Shown: positions 1 to 7,379 of the stretch, in pieces
Numbering within the stretch: the first letter of the stretch is position 1
Layout: each line of letters starts with the position of its first letter
NCBI GenBank assembly: GCA_024640585.1
Contig: JAHEEQ010000034.1
Location: 1-21,878 of the forward strand
Direction of reading: 5' to 3'
Origin: Micrococcales bacterium
Lineage (GTDB): Bacteria; Actinomycetota; Actinomycetes; S36-B12; UBA5976
Length of the DNA: 21,878 nt
Notes under the pieces: generated by a model
Databases searched by the model: none
What the model saw: only the letters and a program-made list of their open reading frames with translations
What the model was told of the DNA's origin: nothing
Position numbers and translations under genes: made by a program

Positions 1-145
1 TCTGTTGAAACTACGCGCATGAATGCAGTTTAAAGTCGTTGTTCAAAATGAGCAACCTTGCATTTGCTAGGGCAGGGTTTTAGCAAACCGTGTAATTCGA
101 TAGACGAAAAAAAACACCGTACAAAATACGGTGTTCCTAGAGATT
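1..145. other. Left-edge non-coding stretch
   Basis: No convincing coding region lies here. It holds one isolated CCGTGTAAT element at 88-96, identical to the repeats found inside the two attachment regions further right, and a minus-strand terminator hairpin annotated separately. It is probably the flank on the far side of the island end, or a remnant of a further element to the left; the sequence does not decide which. Confidence 0.4.
103..135 (-). terminator. Intrinsic terminator after the tRNA-Asn-like fragment
   Basis: A perfect 9-bp inverted repeat (AACACCGTA at 113-121, TACGGTGTT at 127-135) with a 5-base loop. On the minus strand it is followed by a run of T (the A-run at 107-114 on the plus strand). 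It lies directly downstream of the minus-strand tRNA-like 3' end at 146, so it is probably the original terminator of the tRNA gene that served as integration target. Confidence 0.7.
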
Positions 146-190
146 TGGCTCCTCAACCTGGGCTCGAACCAGGGACCTACGGAATAACAG
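146..190 (-). repeat. tRNA-Asn-like 3' fragment (attachment site remnant, copy 1)
   Basis: On the minus strand this reads as the 3' half of a tRNA. It has a T arm with stems CCTGG and CCAGG around TTCGAGC, an acceptor strand TTGAGGA, a discriminator G and an encoded CCA ending at 146. The upstream bases resemble the anticodon arm of tRNA-Asn (CTGTTATTCCG against the usual CTGTTAATCCG). The D arm and the 5' acceptor strand are absent, so this is not a working tRNA gene. Fragments of a tRNA 3' end are the usual scar left by tyrosine-recombinase islands. The 38 bases at 146-183 match 7926-7963 with two differences. Confidence 0.75.
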
Positions 191-297
191 AAAGCCAGGC
201 TCGTCAAAAACCCTTATAAATCAATGACTTATATTTATTTTTGATAACCGTGTAATATTTCGTGTAATAACCCCAAAAGTTGCATTATGCAACTTTT
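146..297. repeat. Attachment region of island 1, left copy (about 152 bp)
   Basis: This block is collinear with 7926-8076. Measured from the tRNA-like CCA end, both copies carry ATCAATG at offset 74, a first CCGTGTAAT element at offset 102 (248-256), a second CGTGTAAT element at offset 114 (261-268 here) and a palindrome of AAAAGTTGC type at offset 128-129. The bases between these landmarks are diverged. In the left copy the palindrome is perfect: AAAAGTTGCAT at 275-285 and ATGCAACTTTT at 287-297. The paired direct repeats look like arm-type binding sites for an integrase or its accessory factor. That role is inferred; the matching spacing is seen directly. Confidence 0.65.
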
Positions 298-381
298 CAC
301 CAATAACCCCCAAATTTAGCCTTCATGTTTGCCGATTTAATAGGTAAATCGCACATGTTTGTATTACTAATTAATGTGATT
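298..381. other. Short spacer between attachment region and regulator gene
   Basis: An AT-rich, non-coding spacer downstream of the GntR-family gene, which reads leftward. No clear terminator hairpin was found apart from the AAAAGTTGCAT palindrome at 275-297. That palindrome could also act as a transcription stop for the regulator, though the T-run is short. Confidence 0.3.
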
Positions 382-1044
382 TTACGGGGCTTCAAGCTTT
401 TGATGGCAAGCCTTTAGGTATCTGGGCTCATTTTCTCCAATGTGCTCTGCTAGCAATTTGCAAGCCCTAGCTGAGTTACCGTTTTCGATCGCCTCAATCA
501 GCAGTGTGTGGCTATCCACTGCGTTTGAAATTGGGGATCGATGTCGAAGTGCTGAAAGTTGGTACCAAACAAGGTCGTAAGCACTTTTCAAGTAGTCATT
601 GTGAGAATGTTTCAGAAGTGTGTAATGGAAAGACATGTCTAGGGCGGCCAAGTCTTGAAATGCTTTTCCTTTTTCTGCTTTTTTCATCTCAAGTACAAAA
701 GCTTTCAACTCTGCGATTAGCTCGCTCGTTTCTCTGAGCATCGCTTCTCGAAGCGCAGCAGTTTCAATCATTGAACGGAACGTGCACAGGTGACGAACCT
801 GTTCCTCGTTGAGTTCGAAGACGAAGGAGCCCCTTTGCGGGTGTATTTCAACTAAGCCCTCAACCTTCAATTGCACCAATGCCTCTCGGATCGGAGTCTT
901 GCTCACTTGCATTTGTGCGGCAAGTTGAGCCTCTGAAAACTGCTCACCCAAATCAATTTGCCCGCTGATGATTTGCGAGCGGATTCGTTCAATTGCGAGT
1001 TCAGTCAATGACTGTGGTCGTTTCAAGGGTTTTTGCTTACTCAT
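382..1044 (-). CDS. GntR-family transcriptional regulator, FCD subgroup
   Basis: A 220-residue DNA-binding regulator, normal length for the FadR/FCD branch of the GntR family. Residues about 12-76 form the winged helix-turn-helix, with the family signature VSKTPIREAL at 47-56 as recognition helix region and a wing ending near RGSFV. Residues about 85-210 form the all-helical FCD effector domain. D136 and H140 (DMSFH), H179 and H201 are placed as the usual metal-binding set. Such proteins usually repress a neighbouring catabolic operon until a carboxylate or sugar-acid ligand binds. The gene is divergent from the TRAP/catabolic operon, with about 90 bases between the two start codons, so it very likely controls that operon and itself. 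The ligand is unknown. Confidence 0.93.
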   Translation of the reverse strand: MSKQKPLKRPQSLTELAIERIRSQIISGQIDLGEQFSEAQLAAQMQVSKTPIREALVQLKVEGLVEIHPQRGSFVFELNEEQVRHLCTFRSMIETAALREAMLRETSELIAELKAFVLEMKKAEKGKAFQDLAALDMSFHYTLLKHSHNDYLKSAYDLVWYQLSALRHRSPISNAVDSHTLLIEAIENGNSARACKLLAEHIGENEPRYLKACHQKLEAP

Positions 1045-1088
1045 TTATTCATTTTCCACTCTTTTGATTAGGGAAATCTCTATGAAGG

Positions 1089-1099
1089 TATCTAAGATA
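1089..1099. promoter_or_regulatory. Possible operator in the divergent promoter region
   Basis: An 11-base palindrome, TATCT-A-AGATA, lies between the divergent regulator gene and the TRAP operon, upstream of the chosen start of the small TRAP subunit. GntR/FCD proteins bind short inverted repeats in such positions. The arms are only 5 bases and such a match could be chance, so this is a weak candidate. Confidence 0.25.
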
Positions 1100-1135
1100 T
1101 CAGTGCAAAATTTCCCCGTCAACAAGGAAGAACCC

Positions 1136-1660
1136 ATGGAACATTCTGGCGGTCGTCGATCAAATTTTGAAAGTGCATTCATCGCATTGAACCGCTGGGT
1201 GCTGATTGGTTTGCTGGCGGTCATGTCAATCCTGGTCATAACAAATGTCATATCGCGATACACATTTGGCTATTCCTTTCCTTGGGTAGAGGAAGTGTCG
1301 CGGTACATGATGATTTGGGTGTGCTTTTTAGGTGCAGGACCAGCACTAAGGGTGGGTGGACACATTGCTATCGACACATTGCATCAATCTGTGTCGCCCT
1401 CATTAGCCAAATTTTTCAGAACAGTCATTGTTGCCATCATCGGTATGACGCTTGTCGCGATCGGGTGGCTCGGAATTGACTATGCCTTGTTTGCCTGGGA
1501 GCAAGAAACCCCCGTTCTTGGTTGGTCATACGGAAAGATATACCTGGCCATGCCTATTGGCTCATTGCTCACTCTAGTTCATTTGATGTTTGTATCAAAG
1601 CATTGGATCGATACGGCTCAGTGGGAGCAAGAGGCCGGTTTTGATCCTCAAGCCATGTGA
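1136..1660 (+). CDS. TRAP transporter small membrane subunit (DctQ type)
   Basis: The small integral membrane subunit of a tripartite ATP-independent periplasmic transporter. It couples the substrate-binding protein to the large channel subunit in the inner membrane. From the chosen start it has 174 residues and four hydrophobic segments. The family pattern RYTFGYSFPWVEEVSRY follows the first segment, and ETPVLGWSYGKIYLAMPIG precedes the last. ATG 1136 is chosen because AAGGAAG (1124-1130) is well spaced before it. An upstream in-frame ATG at 1082 adds 18 polar residues and has a poorer ribosome site. It is the first gene of the operon and ends 9 bases before the large subunit gene. The substrate cannot be told from this subunit. 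Confidence 0.92.
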   Translation: MEHSGGRRSNFESAFIALNRWVLIGLLAVMSILVITNVISRYTFGYSFPWVEEVSRYMMIWVCFLGAGPALRVGGHIAIDTLHQSVSPSLAKFFRTVIVAIIGMTLVAIGWLGIDYALFAWEQETPVLGWSYGKIYLAMPIGSLLTLVHLMFVSKHWIDTAQWEQEAGFDPQAM

Positions 1661-1669
1661 GGCAATGAA

Positions 1670-2959
1670 ATGACAGCAATCCTAGGTTTTGTTTTTTTGG
1701 GTTTGATGGTAGTAGGGGTACCCATTGCCTTCGCCATGTTCATAGCTGGAATTGTCGCGGTATGGCTCAAGCCGGGTATGCCTGCACTCGTGGTGATTCA
1801 AAACTTATTCACTGGTTTAGATAGTTTCCCACTGCTCGCCATTCCATTTTTCATTCTGGCAGCAGAACTCATGTCGGGCGGTGCTTTAACTGACGTGCTG
1901 CTTCGGTTCGCGGCACGAATGGTCGGTTCTAGGCGAGGTGGCCTAGGGCATGCCAACATATTGACTTTGACATTCTTCTCAGGAATCAGTGGCTCTGCTC
2001 TTGCGGATGCAGCAGGACCAGGCTCCATGTTGATTCGAATGATGAAGCAAGCGGGCTACAAAGATGCCTATGCTGCTGCATTGACTGCAAGTACGGCCAT
2101 TGTTGGACCGATCATTCCGCCCTCGATCATCATGATCGTGTATGCATTGACCGACAACAGTGTCACCGTCACAGGCTTGTTCCTAGCGGGGGTGATTCCA
2201 GGTTTTGTGATCGCCATGGGCTTGGCTATCGTGAACCACATGGTGAGCGTCAAGCGCGATTACCGAACACCGCCCGAGATGCTGGAGACAGGTTCCATAT
2301 TGGTACTTTTTATCCATGCAATACCGGCCTTGATGTTGCCAGTCATCATTTTGGGTGGCATTCATTTGGGTATTTTTACGCCAACTGAAGCCTCAGCCGC
2401 GGCTGTTTTGTATGCGGTGCTCGTGGGAGCCTTTGTTTATAAAACTTTGAAATGGGAGATGCTGCCAGCCATCTTCTTTAGAACCGCGTTGATGACGGCA
2501 TCGATCCTGTTCATTGTTGCAACCTCTGCCGTTTTTGCCTGGGTACTCACGGTTGGACAAATCCCGCAGCAAGTTGCTTCGTTGATTGGACAAATGGATT
2601 TGAGTCCCATGATGCTGCTTCTGGCCATCAACGTTTTGCTGCTGCTGGTCGGTATTTTTATTGAGCCATTGCCAGGCGTAATGATCATGGTCCCCATCTT
2701 GACCCCTCTGGCGGATGCAGCCGGCATTAACCCTTTGCATTTTGCGATCGTCGTGATTTTCAACTTAACCCTTGGAATGATCACGCCTCCTGTTGGCGGC
2801 CTGCTTTTCGTGACCTCCGTGGTCTCTGGTGTGCAAATGGGTCCCATGGTTCGAGAGATGAAACCCATGTTGATTTCACTGCTCATTGTTTTGGGTTTGG
2901 TGACGTATGTTCCGGAGCTTTCCACATGGCTTCCGGGTGTGTTGGGCTACAAAAATTAA
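1670..2959 (+). CDS. TRAP transporter large membrane subunit (DctM type)
   Basis: The large, channel-forming subunit of a TRAP transporter, driving sodium- or proton-coupled uptake of an organic acid across the inner membrane. It has 429 residues, the usual length, and is almost entirely hydrophobic, with roughly 12-13 membrane segments. Family patterns are clear: GPIIPPSIIMIVYA in the first half, GLFLAGVIPG, FTPTEASAAAVLYA mid-protein and LGMITPPVGGLLFV in the second half. GAGG-type bases (GAGG near 1659-1662) before ATG 1670 serve as ribosome site and overlap the stop of the small subunit gene, suggesting coupled translation. The binding-protein gene follows after 23 bases. Confidence 0.95.
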   Translation: MTAILGFVFLGLMVVGVPIAFAMFIAGIVAVWLKPGMPALVVIQNLFTGLDSFPLLAIPFFILAAELMSGGALTDVLLRFAARMVGSRRGGLGHANILTLTFFSGISGSALADAAGPGSMLIRMMKQAGYKDAYAAALTASTAIVGPIIPPSIIMIVYALTDNSVTVTGLFLAGVIPGFVIAMGLAIVNHMVSVKRDYRTPPEMLETGSILVLFIHAIPALMLPVIILGGIHLGIFTPTEASAAAVLYAVLVGAFVYKTLKWEMLPAIFFRTALMTASILFIVATSAVFAWVLTVGQIPQQVASLIGQMDLSPMMLLLAINVLLLLVGIFIEPLPGVMIMVPILTPLADAAGINPLHFAIVVIFNLTLGMITPPVGGLLFVTSVVSGVQMGPMVREMKPMLISLLIVLGLVTYVPELSTWLPGVLGYKN

Positions 2960-2982
2960 GCCTGTTTTTAAAGGAGACGAAG

Positions 2983-3996
2983 ATGAAGCGAATGAAATTT
3001 ATTGCGGCTTTGATCGCGGGTATCGGTGTAATGGCTACTTTGCCAGCGCATGCTGAAAAAGTTCTCAAGTACACACATTTCCAACCGGGTAAAACCGATC
3101 AGCCAAAACATGCAGCCGCTGTGGCATTCAAAGAGCATGTTGAAAAAGCAACGAATGGTTCCATCAAAGTTGAGCTTTATCCAGCTGGTCAGCTGGGGCC
3201 AGCACAACAGGTGATGGAAGGTTTGCGTCTCGGCACCATCGAATTGGGCGTTGTGCATGACGGCGGAATGGCCGGGGTTTACAAAAATATCAACATCTTC
3301 GGACTGCCGTTCATCTTTGATGATCATGCACATGCTTATCGCGTGCTTGAGGGAGAGTTTGGCAAATCATTCGCTGAAGACATGAGAAAGAAAACGGGCA
3401 TACGTTTGATGGCTTATGCAGACAATGGAATTCGTCACTTCACCAATAGCAAACGCGCCATCAAATCTCCTGAAGATATGAAGGGGATGAAGATTCGTGT
3501 TCAACCAAGTCCAGTCTTTATCAAAATGGTCGAAGGTCTTGGAGCTAGCCCTACAGCGATTGATTGGGGTGAGCTGCCAGCAGCACTGGCTCAGGGGACA
3601 GCCGATGGTCAAGAGAACGGCGTCACAAATATCTTGGCTGCAAGCCTTTTCCAGCATCAAAAGCATGTCACTCTGGATGGACACGTATACAGCTTGCACA
3701 CCTACTTGGTTAGCGATCGATTCTTTAACTCACTCTCAGAGCCAGAGAAAAAAGCAGTGACAGAGGGTGTGCAAATTGCAAAGAAGATCCACAACGACAT
3801 GACTCGTGAGCAAGACTTGTCCGCTAAGAAAGTCTTGACAGAAAAAGGTATGACTGTCACGGAGTTGAATGCTGCGGAAATCGACAAATTCCGTCAATTG
3901 GCTCAGCCTGCTGTTCGTAAGTACCTTGAGGCAGACGTCAGTAAGGAATGGACAGATCGGTTGTTGGCTGCATCCAAGGCTGCTGCTAAAAAATAA
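2983..3996 (+). CDS. TRAP transporter periplasmic substrate-binding protein (DctP family)
   Basis: The periplasmic receptor that captures the substrate and delivers it to the membrane subunits. From the chosen start it has 337 residues. Residues 1-24 are a Sec signal peptide: KR-rich start, hydrophobic core, cleavage after AHA24. ATG 2983 follows a strong AAGGAG (2971-2976); an upstream in-frame start would spoil the signal peptide. DctP-family landmarks include YPAGQLG (66-72), NGIRHFTN (148-155) and KGMKIRVQPSP (167-177). R172 sits at the position of the family's invariant arginine that holds the substrate carboxylate, so an acidic substrate is expected. Sialic-acid, C4-dicarboxylate and sugar-acid binders share this pattern, so the ligand remains open. 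Confidence 0.95.
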   Translation: MKRMKFIAALIAGIGVMATLPAHAEKVLKYTHFQPGKTDQPKHAAAVAFKEHVEKATNGSIKVELYPAGQLGPAQQVMEGLRLGTIELGVVHDGGMAGVYKNINIFGLPFIFDDHAHAYRVLEGEFGKSFAEDMRKKTGIRLMAYADNGIRHFTNSKRAIKSPEDMKGMKIRVQPSPVFIKMVEGLGASPTAIDWGELPAALAQGTADGQENGVTNILAASLFQHQKHVTLDGHVYSLHTYLVSDRFFNSLSEPEKKAVTEGVQIAKKIHNDMTREQDLSAKKVLTEKGMTVTELNAAEIDKFRQLAQPAVRKYLEADVSKEWTDRLLAASKAAAKK

Positions 3997-4009
3997 CTGA
4001 CGTACCTAT

Positions 4010-4984
4010 ATGAACAAGAGTAATTCGATTGAGAAAAAAAAAGTTGTTGCTGTTGATGATGGTTACGAGAGCTATGACCAAGAAATTTCGCTACTCGCAG
4101 AGATAGGCGCAAGTTTTGAGGTTTTGCCGTGCCATGGTGATGCACAACGCGTGAAGGCGGCGGTCTCGAATGCAGATGTCATTCTGGTGAGAGAAAGCCC
4201 CATCACCTCTGCCGTGATCGATTCTCTTGTTCATACAAAGGCCATCATTAGATATGGGATTGGCGTTGACAATATAGATATCGAGTCTGCAAAGCGACGG
4301 AATATTTACGTTGCCAACGTTCCCGATTACGGCATTGAGGAGGTCAGCACCCACGCCGTGATGTTGGCGCTGGCCGCTATGCGGCGCGTAACTACGCATG
4401 ATCGTATGGTCAGATCAGGCAATTGGACCGCTGGAATCTCATCACCCATGTATCGATGGCATGGAAAAACTTTGGGCTTGATCGGATACGGTCGGATCGC
4501 CCAAATGACACATCAGAAACTAAGTGTCTTCGGGTTTAAGCAAGTGCTTGTGCATGATCCATTTTCAGAATTGCCTGATCATGTTACGTCGGCTTCAATT
4601 GAAGAAATATGCCGTGAATCTGATCTCATTTCCTTGCACGCGCCATTGAATCAATCGACGCATCATTTGATCCATTCGGGAAATTTGGCTCTGATGAAAC
4701 CGACAACGGTATTGGTCAACACTGCGCGAGGAGGGCTAATCGATATGGACGCGCTCACCTCTGCCTTAAAAGAAAAGTCAATCCTTGCGGCTGGCTTAGA
4801 CGTGTTTGAAAAAGAACCGCCCGACCCCAAACATCCTCTGTTTGCACTCGACAACGTGGTGTTGACGAATCACATCGGGTGGTACAGCGAAGAGTCGATG
4901 CGCGAACTTCAATACAAAACAGCTCAGGAGGCAGTTCGTGTTCTAAGCGGCTCCCAACCGGTTAATTGGCTCAACAAATGGTGA
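4010..4984 (+). CDS. D-isomer-specific 2-hydroxyacid dehydrogenase, NAD-dependent
   Basis: A 324-residue cytoplasmic oxidoreductase that interconverts a 2-hydroxy acid and a 2-oxo acid with NAD(P). The catalytic domain is in two parts (about 1-115 and 295-324) around the nucleotide-binding domain. The dinucleotide loop is GLIGYGRIA (156-164), with an alanine in place of the last glycine. The catalytic triad is visible: R240 in NTARGG, E269 in DVFEKEP and H288 in TNHIGW. The sequence resembles the phosphoglycerate dehydrogenase/CtBP-like branch, but that does not fix the substrate. It starts 13 bases after the binding-protein gene and has no strong ribosome site. In the operon it probably oxidises the imported acid or reduces an intermediate. 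Confidence 0.93.
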   Translation: MNKSNSIEKKKVVAVDDGYESYDQEISLLAEIGASFEVLPCHGDAQRVKAAVSNADVILVRESPITSAVIDSLVHTKAIIRYGIGVDNIDIESAKRRNIYVANVPDYGIEEVSTHAVMLALAAMRRVTTHDRMVRSGNWTAGISSPMYRWHGKTLGLIGYGRIAQMTHQKLSVFGFKQVLVHDPFSELPDHVTSASIEEICRESDLISLHAPLNQSTHHLIHSGNLALMKPTTVLVNTARGGLIDMDALTSALKEKSILAAGLDVFEKEPPDPKHPLFALDNVVLTNHIGWYSEESMRELQYKTAQEAVRVLSGSQPVNWLNKW

Positions 4985-5009
4985 TTCAGATCATTGAAAT
5001 GACTGAATC
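4983..5009 (+). promoter_or_regulatory. Intercistronic hairpin after the dehydrogenase gene
   Basis: GATTCAG (4983-4989) pairs with CTGAATC (5003-5009). The stem continues with TCAT and ATGA around a TGAA loop, with one bulged A, giving about 11 base pairs. It begins within the dehydrogenase stop codon and is not followed by a T-run, so it is unlikely to be a full terminator. A role in mRNA processing or partial attenuation is inferred. AAAGGA (5027-5032) then serves the next gene. Confidence 0.5.
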
Positions 5010-5037
5010 AAAAGTAGTTTTACCTTAAAGGAAATAT

Positions 5038-5685
5038 ATGAAACAAATGATTGATGCATTCAATTCAGTCGCTGTGGCTTCTGTGGCTGATGCTGTCGAC
5101 AAAATTTGCGGCAAGCAAGGCTATATGTCTAGCGCCATCAAGCCACGTATAAACGACAAAAGAATTTGCGGTCCCGCAGCTACCGTACTCGAGTCTGCTA
5201 CCGATGAGTTCTTGCCGCCTCAACATGCGCTTGATTTGATTGATGAAGCGCCTGAAGGCAGCGTGATCGTGATCTCCATCGAAGGTGGTCAGCCAGATGT
5301 TGCAGTTTGGGGGGGCTTGATGACTGCGGGCGCTGTTGCCAACAACCATGCAGGGGCCGTTTTGGATGGATCTGTGCGTGATTTGGTTGAGATCCGAAGG
5401 GATTACGGGTTCCCTGTCTATGCACGTGATGTCAGCCCTGGTACCACTTTAGGTCGATACAAAACTGTGGCGTCACAAGTGCCTGTTCGGGTGGGCGGTA
5501 TCGTGGTTCATCCTGGCGATTTGATTGTGGGTGATGTGGACGGTGTGGTGGTTGTACCCAAAGAGCACCTGAAAGAAGTCTTGGCAATGGCTCAAGAAAT
5601 CGATGCGCGCGAATTGGAACAAGCGAAACTGATCATTGCTGAAAAGTCATTACGCAAAGGTTTGGCTAAATACGGGCGCATTTAA
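5038..5685 (+). CDS. RraA-family protein (HMG/CHA aldolase-like)
   Basis: A 215-residue member of the RraA / class II pyruvate aldolase-like family. Members include 4-hydroxy-4-methyl-2-oxoglutarate aldolase, oxaloacetate decarboxylase and the RNase E regulator RraA. The family signature GG-x20-RD is exact: G92-G93 then R114-D115, which contact substrate and metal. The C-terminal half has FPVYARDVSPGT and VHPGDLIVGDVDGVVVVP, typical of the family. In a catabolic operon it is more likely an enzyme cleaving or decarboxylating a 2-oxo acid than an RNase E inhibitor. The start has a good AAAGGA site. It ends 3 bases before the kinase gene. Confidence 0.9.
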   Translation: MKQMIDAFNSVAVASVADAVDKICGKQGYMSSAIKPRINDKRICGPAATVLESATDEFLPPQHALDLIDEAPEGSVIVISIEGGQPDVAVWGGLMTAGAVANNHAGAVLDGSVRDLVEIRRDYGFPVYARDVSPGTTLGRYKTVASQVPVRVGGIVVHPGDLIVGDVDGVVVVPKEHLKEVLAMAQEIDARELEQAKLIIAEKSLRKGLAKYGRI

Positions 5686-5688
5686 TCT

Positions 5689-6645
5689 ATGTCGGCGGAA
5701 AAGGTTTTTGATATTGCCTCATTCGGTGAGGCAATGGTGGAGTTCAACCAAACGAACGGTATCAACAGCCAAAATTACTTACAAGGTTTTGGTGGTGATA
5801 CCTCAAACTTTGCCATTGCTGCCGCGAGAAATGGTGCCAAAGTTGCATATGTCAGTGCACTGGGTAATGATCCTTACGGACGCATGCTCAGAAATTTATG
5901 GGATCAGGAGGGGATTGACCACAGAGATGTGATTACTGATGTGGACGCCTTTTCTGCTGTGTATTTTGTGACCCATTCGAGCAATGGTCATGAATTTAGT
6001 TTTTTCCGAAAAGGTTCAGCAGTAAGTCGAATTACGGCGGCTACTCTCCCGCGAGACCGTATTAAAAAATCAAAGCTCCTTCATATTTCTGGAATCTCGC
6101 TTGCCATCTCGGACACTGCATGCGATGCTGCCTATAGTGCAATTAATTTGGCTCGGGAGTCTGGCGCAATGGTCAGCTTTGACACAAATCTTCGTTTGAA
6201 GCTTTGGCCGATTGATCGAGCTCGTGCTGTCATGTCAGACGTGATGCGACATTGCGATATTTGCCTTCCTAGTTTTGATGATGTTGTGGCGATCACTGAT
6301 CAAACAAATCCAGATAAATTGGTTGACTATTGCTTGACCCTAGGGGCAAAAATAGTTGCCCTCAAATTGGGCGCGCGCGGTTGCATCGTTGCCAATTCAA
6401 CGCATCGCTATCACATTGATCCGATTCAATGTGATTTCAAAGATGCAACAGGAGCAGGCGATACGTTCGGTGGCGCATTCGTTGCACGTTTGCTAGCTGG
6501 GGATGATTTGCTGGCGGCTGGCACCTATGCAAACGTCGCTGCCGGATTGTCGACGCAAGGCTTTGGTGCGGTGGAGCCCATTCCAAATGCAACACAAGTT
6601 GCAATTGCCTTAAAGAATATGGCCCAACAAAAAAGGGAAGGTTGA
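5689..6645 (+). CDS. PfkB-family sugar kinase, 2-keto-3-deoxygluconate kinase-like
   Basis: A 318-residue ribokinase-family (PfkB) ATP-dependent kinase. The N-terminal glycine-rich region LQGFGGDTSNFA (31-42) fits the first PfkB signature. The second signature DATGAGD lies at 252-258, with D258 as catalytic base. SFDTNLRLKLW (163-173) is a hallmark of 2-keto-3-deoxygluconate-type kinases, making a keto sugar acid the most likely substrate; this is inference from similarity by eye. Together with the RraA-like aldolase, it could phosphorylate an oxidised sugar acid before cleavage. Its stop overlaps the region that carries the ribosome site of the next gene. Confidence 0.9.
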   Translation: MSAEKVFDIASFGEAMVEFNQTNGINSQNYLQGFGGDTSNFAIAAARNGAKVAYVSALGNDPYGRMLRNLWDQEGIDHRDVITDVDAFSAVYFVTHSSNGHEFSFFRKGSAVSRITAATLPRDRIKKSKLLHISGISLAISDTACDAAYSAINLARESGAMVSFDTNLRLKLWPIDRARAVMSDVMRHCDICLPSFDDVVAITDQTNPDKLVDYCLTLGAKIVALKLGARGCIVANSTHRYHIDPIQCDFKDATGAGDTFGGAFVARLLAGDDLLAAGTYANVAAGLSTQGFGAVEPIPNATQVAIALKNMAQQKREG

Positions 6646-6650
6646 TTGCC

Positions 6651-7364
6651 ATGCAACGTCGAGTCTTGGTCACCGGAGGTACCAGCGGTATTGGGCAAGC
6701 TATTGCCCAAGCGATGGCGCGAGAGGGCGCTTGGGTCGCAGCAACGGGCGCCACACACGCCGAAGTCGATCGGGCCATTCAGGCCAATGCCAATTTATGC
6801 ATTGAATTCCACACACTCGATGTCAGTGATGCGCAGCAGGTCGAATCGTTCGTGAAATCTCTGGGCGAGCTTGACGTGGTTGTGAACTGTGCGGGTGTGA
6901 TTCAGCGGCAAGTTGAACTCGAGCCCGAGGCATTTGCAAAGACGGTCGATATCAACCTCAACGGCACCATGCGCGTGTGTGCGGCTGCGCGTGAGGGCTT
7001 AAAAGCCAGAAAAGGCTGCATCATCAACACCGCTTCCATGTTGAGCTTTTTTGGGGGCGGCTTGGTTCCTGGCTACAGCGCAAGCAAGGGCGGGGTGGCA
7101 CAACTGACCAAGTCGTTGGCCATTGCGTATGCCACTGACGGCATCCGTGTGAACGCAGTTGCACCAGGCTGGATTGCAACGCCCTTGACCCAAGCCCTGC
7201 AAGATGACCCTGAACGCTCAGCACCCATATTGATGAGAACGCCTATGAAACGCTGGGGTCTGCCCGAAGATGTTGCTGGCCCAGTGTTGTTCTTAGCCAG
7301 CCCACAGGCGGCTTTTGTGACGGGCGTGATCTTGCCAGTTGATGGCGGTTATTTGATTTCTTAA
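6651..7364 (+). CDS. Short-chain dehydrogenase/reductase (classical SDR)
   Basis: A 237-residue classical SDR oxidoreductase of the Rossmann fold. It shows the cofactor motif TGGTSGIG (8-15), the NCAG strand motif (79-82), the catalytic residues N104, S129, Y142 and K146 (YSASK), and PGWIATP after the active site. The C-terminal LPVDGG is typical of the family. ATG 6651 is chosen because GGGAAGG (6635-6641) is well placed 9 bases before it; a TTG at 6642 would leave no spacing. It probably oxidises a hydroxyl or aldehyde of the imported sugar acid, using NAD(P). Its start lies 5 bases after the kinase stop, so it belongs to the same operon. Confidence 0.94.
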   Translation: MQRRVLVTGGTSGIGQAIAQAMAREGAWVAATGATHAEVDRAIQANANLCIEFHTLDVSDAQQVESFVKSLGELDVVVNCAGVIQRQVELEPEAFAKTVDINLNGTMRVCAAAREGLKARKGCIINTASMLSFFGGGLVPGYSASKGGVAQLTKSLAIAYATDGIRVNAVAPGWIATPLTQALQDDPERSAPILMRTPMKRWGLPEDVAGPVLFLASPQAAFVTGVILPVDGGYLIS

Positions 7365-7379
7365 AGACGGAGGCCACAT

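Noticed and set aside
146..190. A complete tRNA-Asn gene on the minus strand
   Set aside because: Only the T arm, acceptor 3' strand and part of the anticodon arm are present. The upstream bases cannot form the D arm or the 5' acceptor strand.
968..1135. Longer N-terminus for the small TRAP subunit, from 968 or 1082
   Set aside because: The extra residues are polar and overlap the divergent regulator gene or promoter; the AAGGAAG site before 1136 fits better.
2437..2925. 162-codon minus-strand reading frame opposite the large TRAP subunit
   Set aside because: It lies wholly opposite a well-recognised gene and has no family features.
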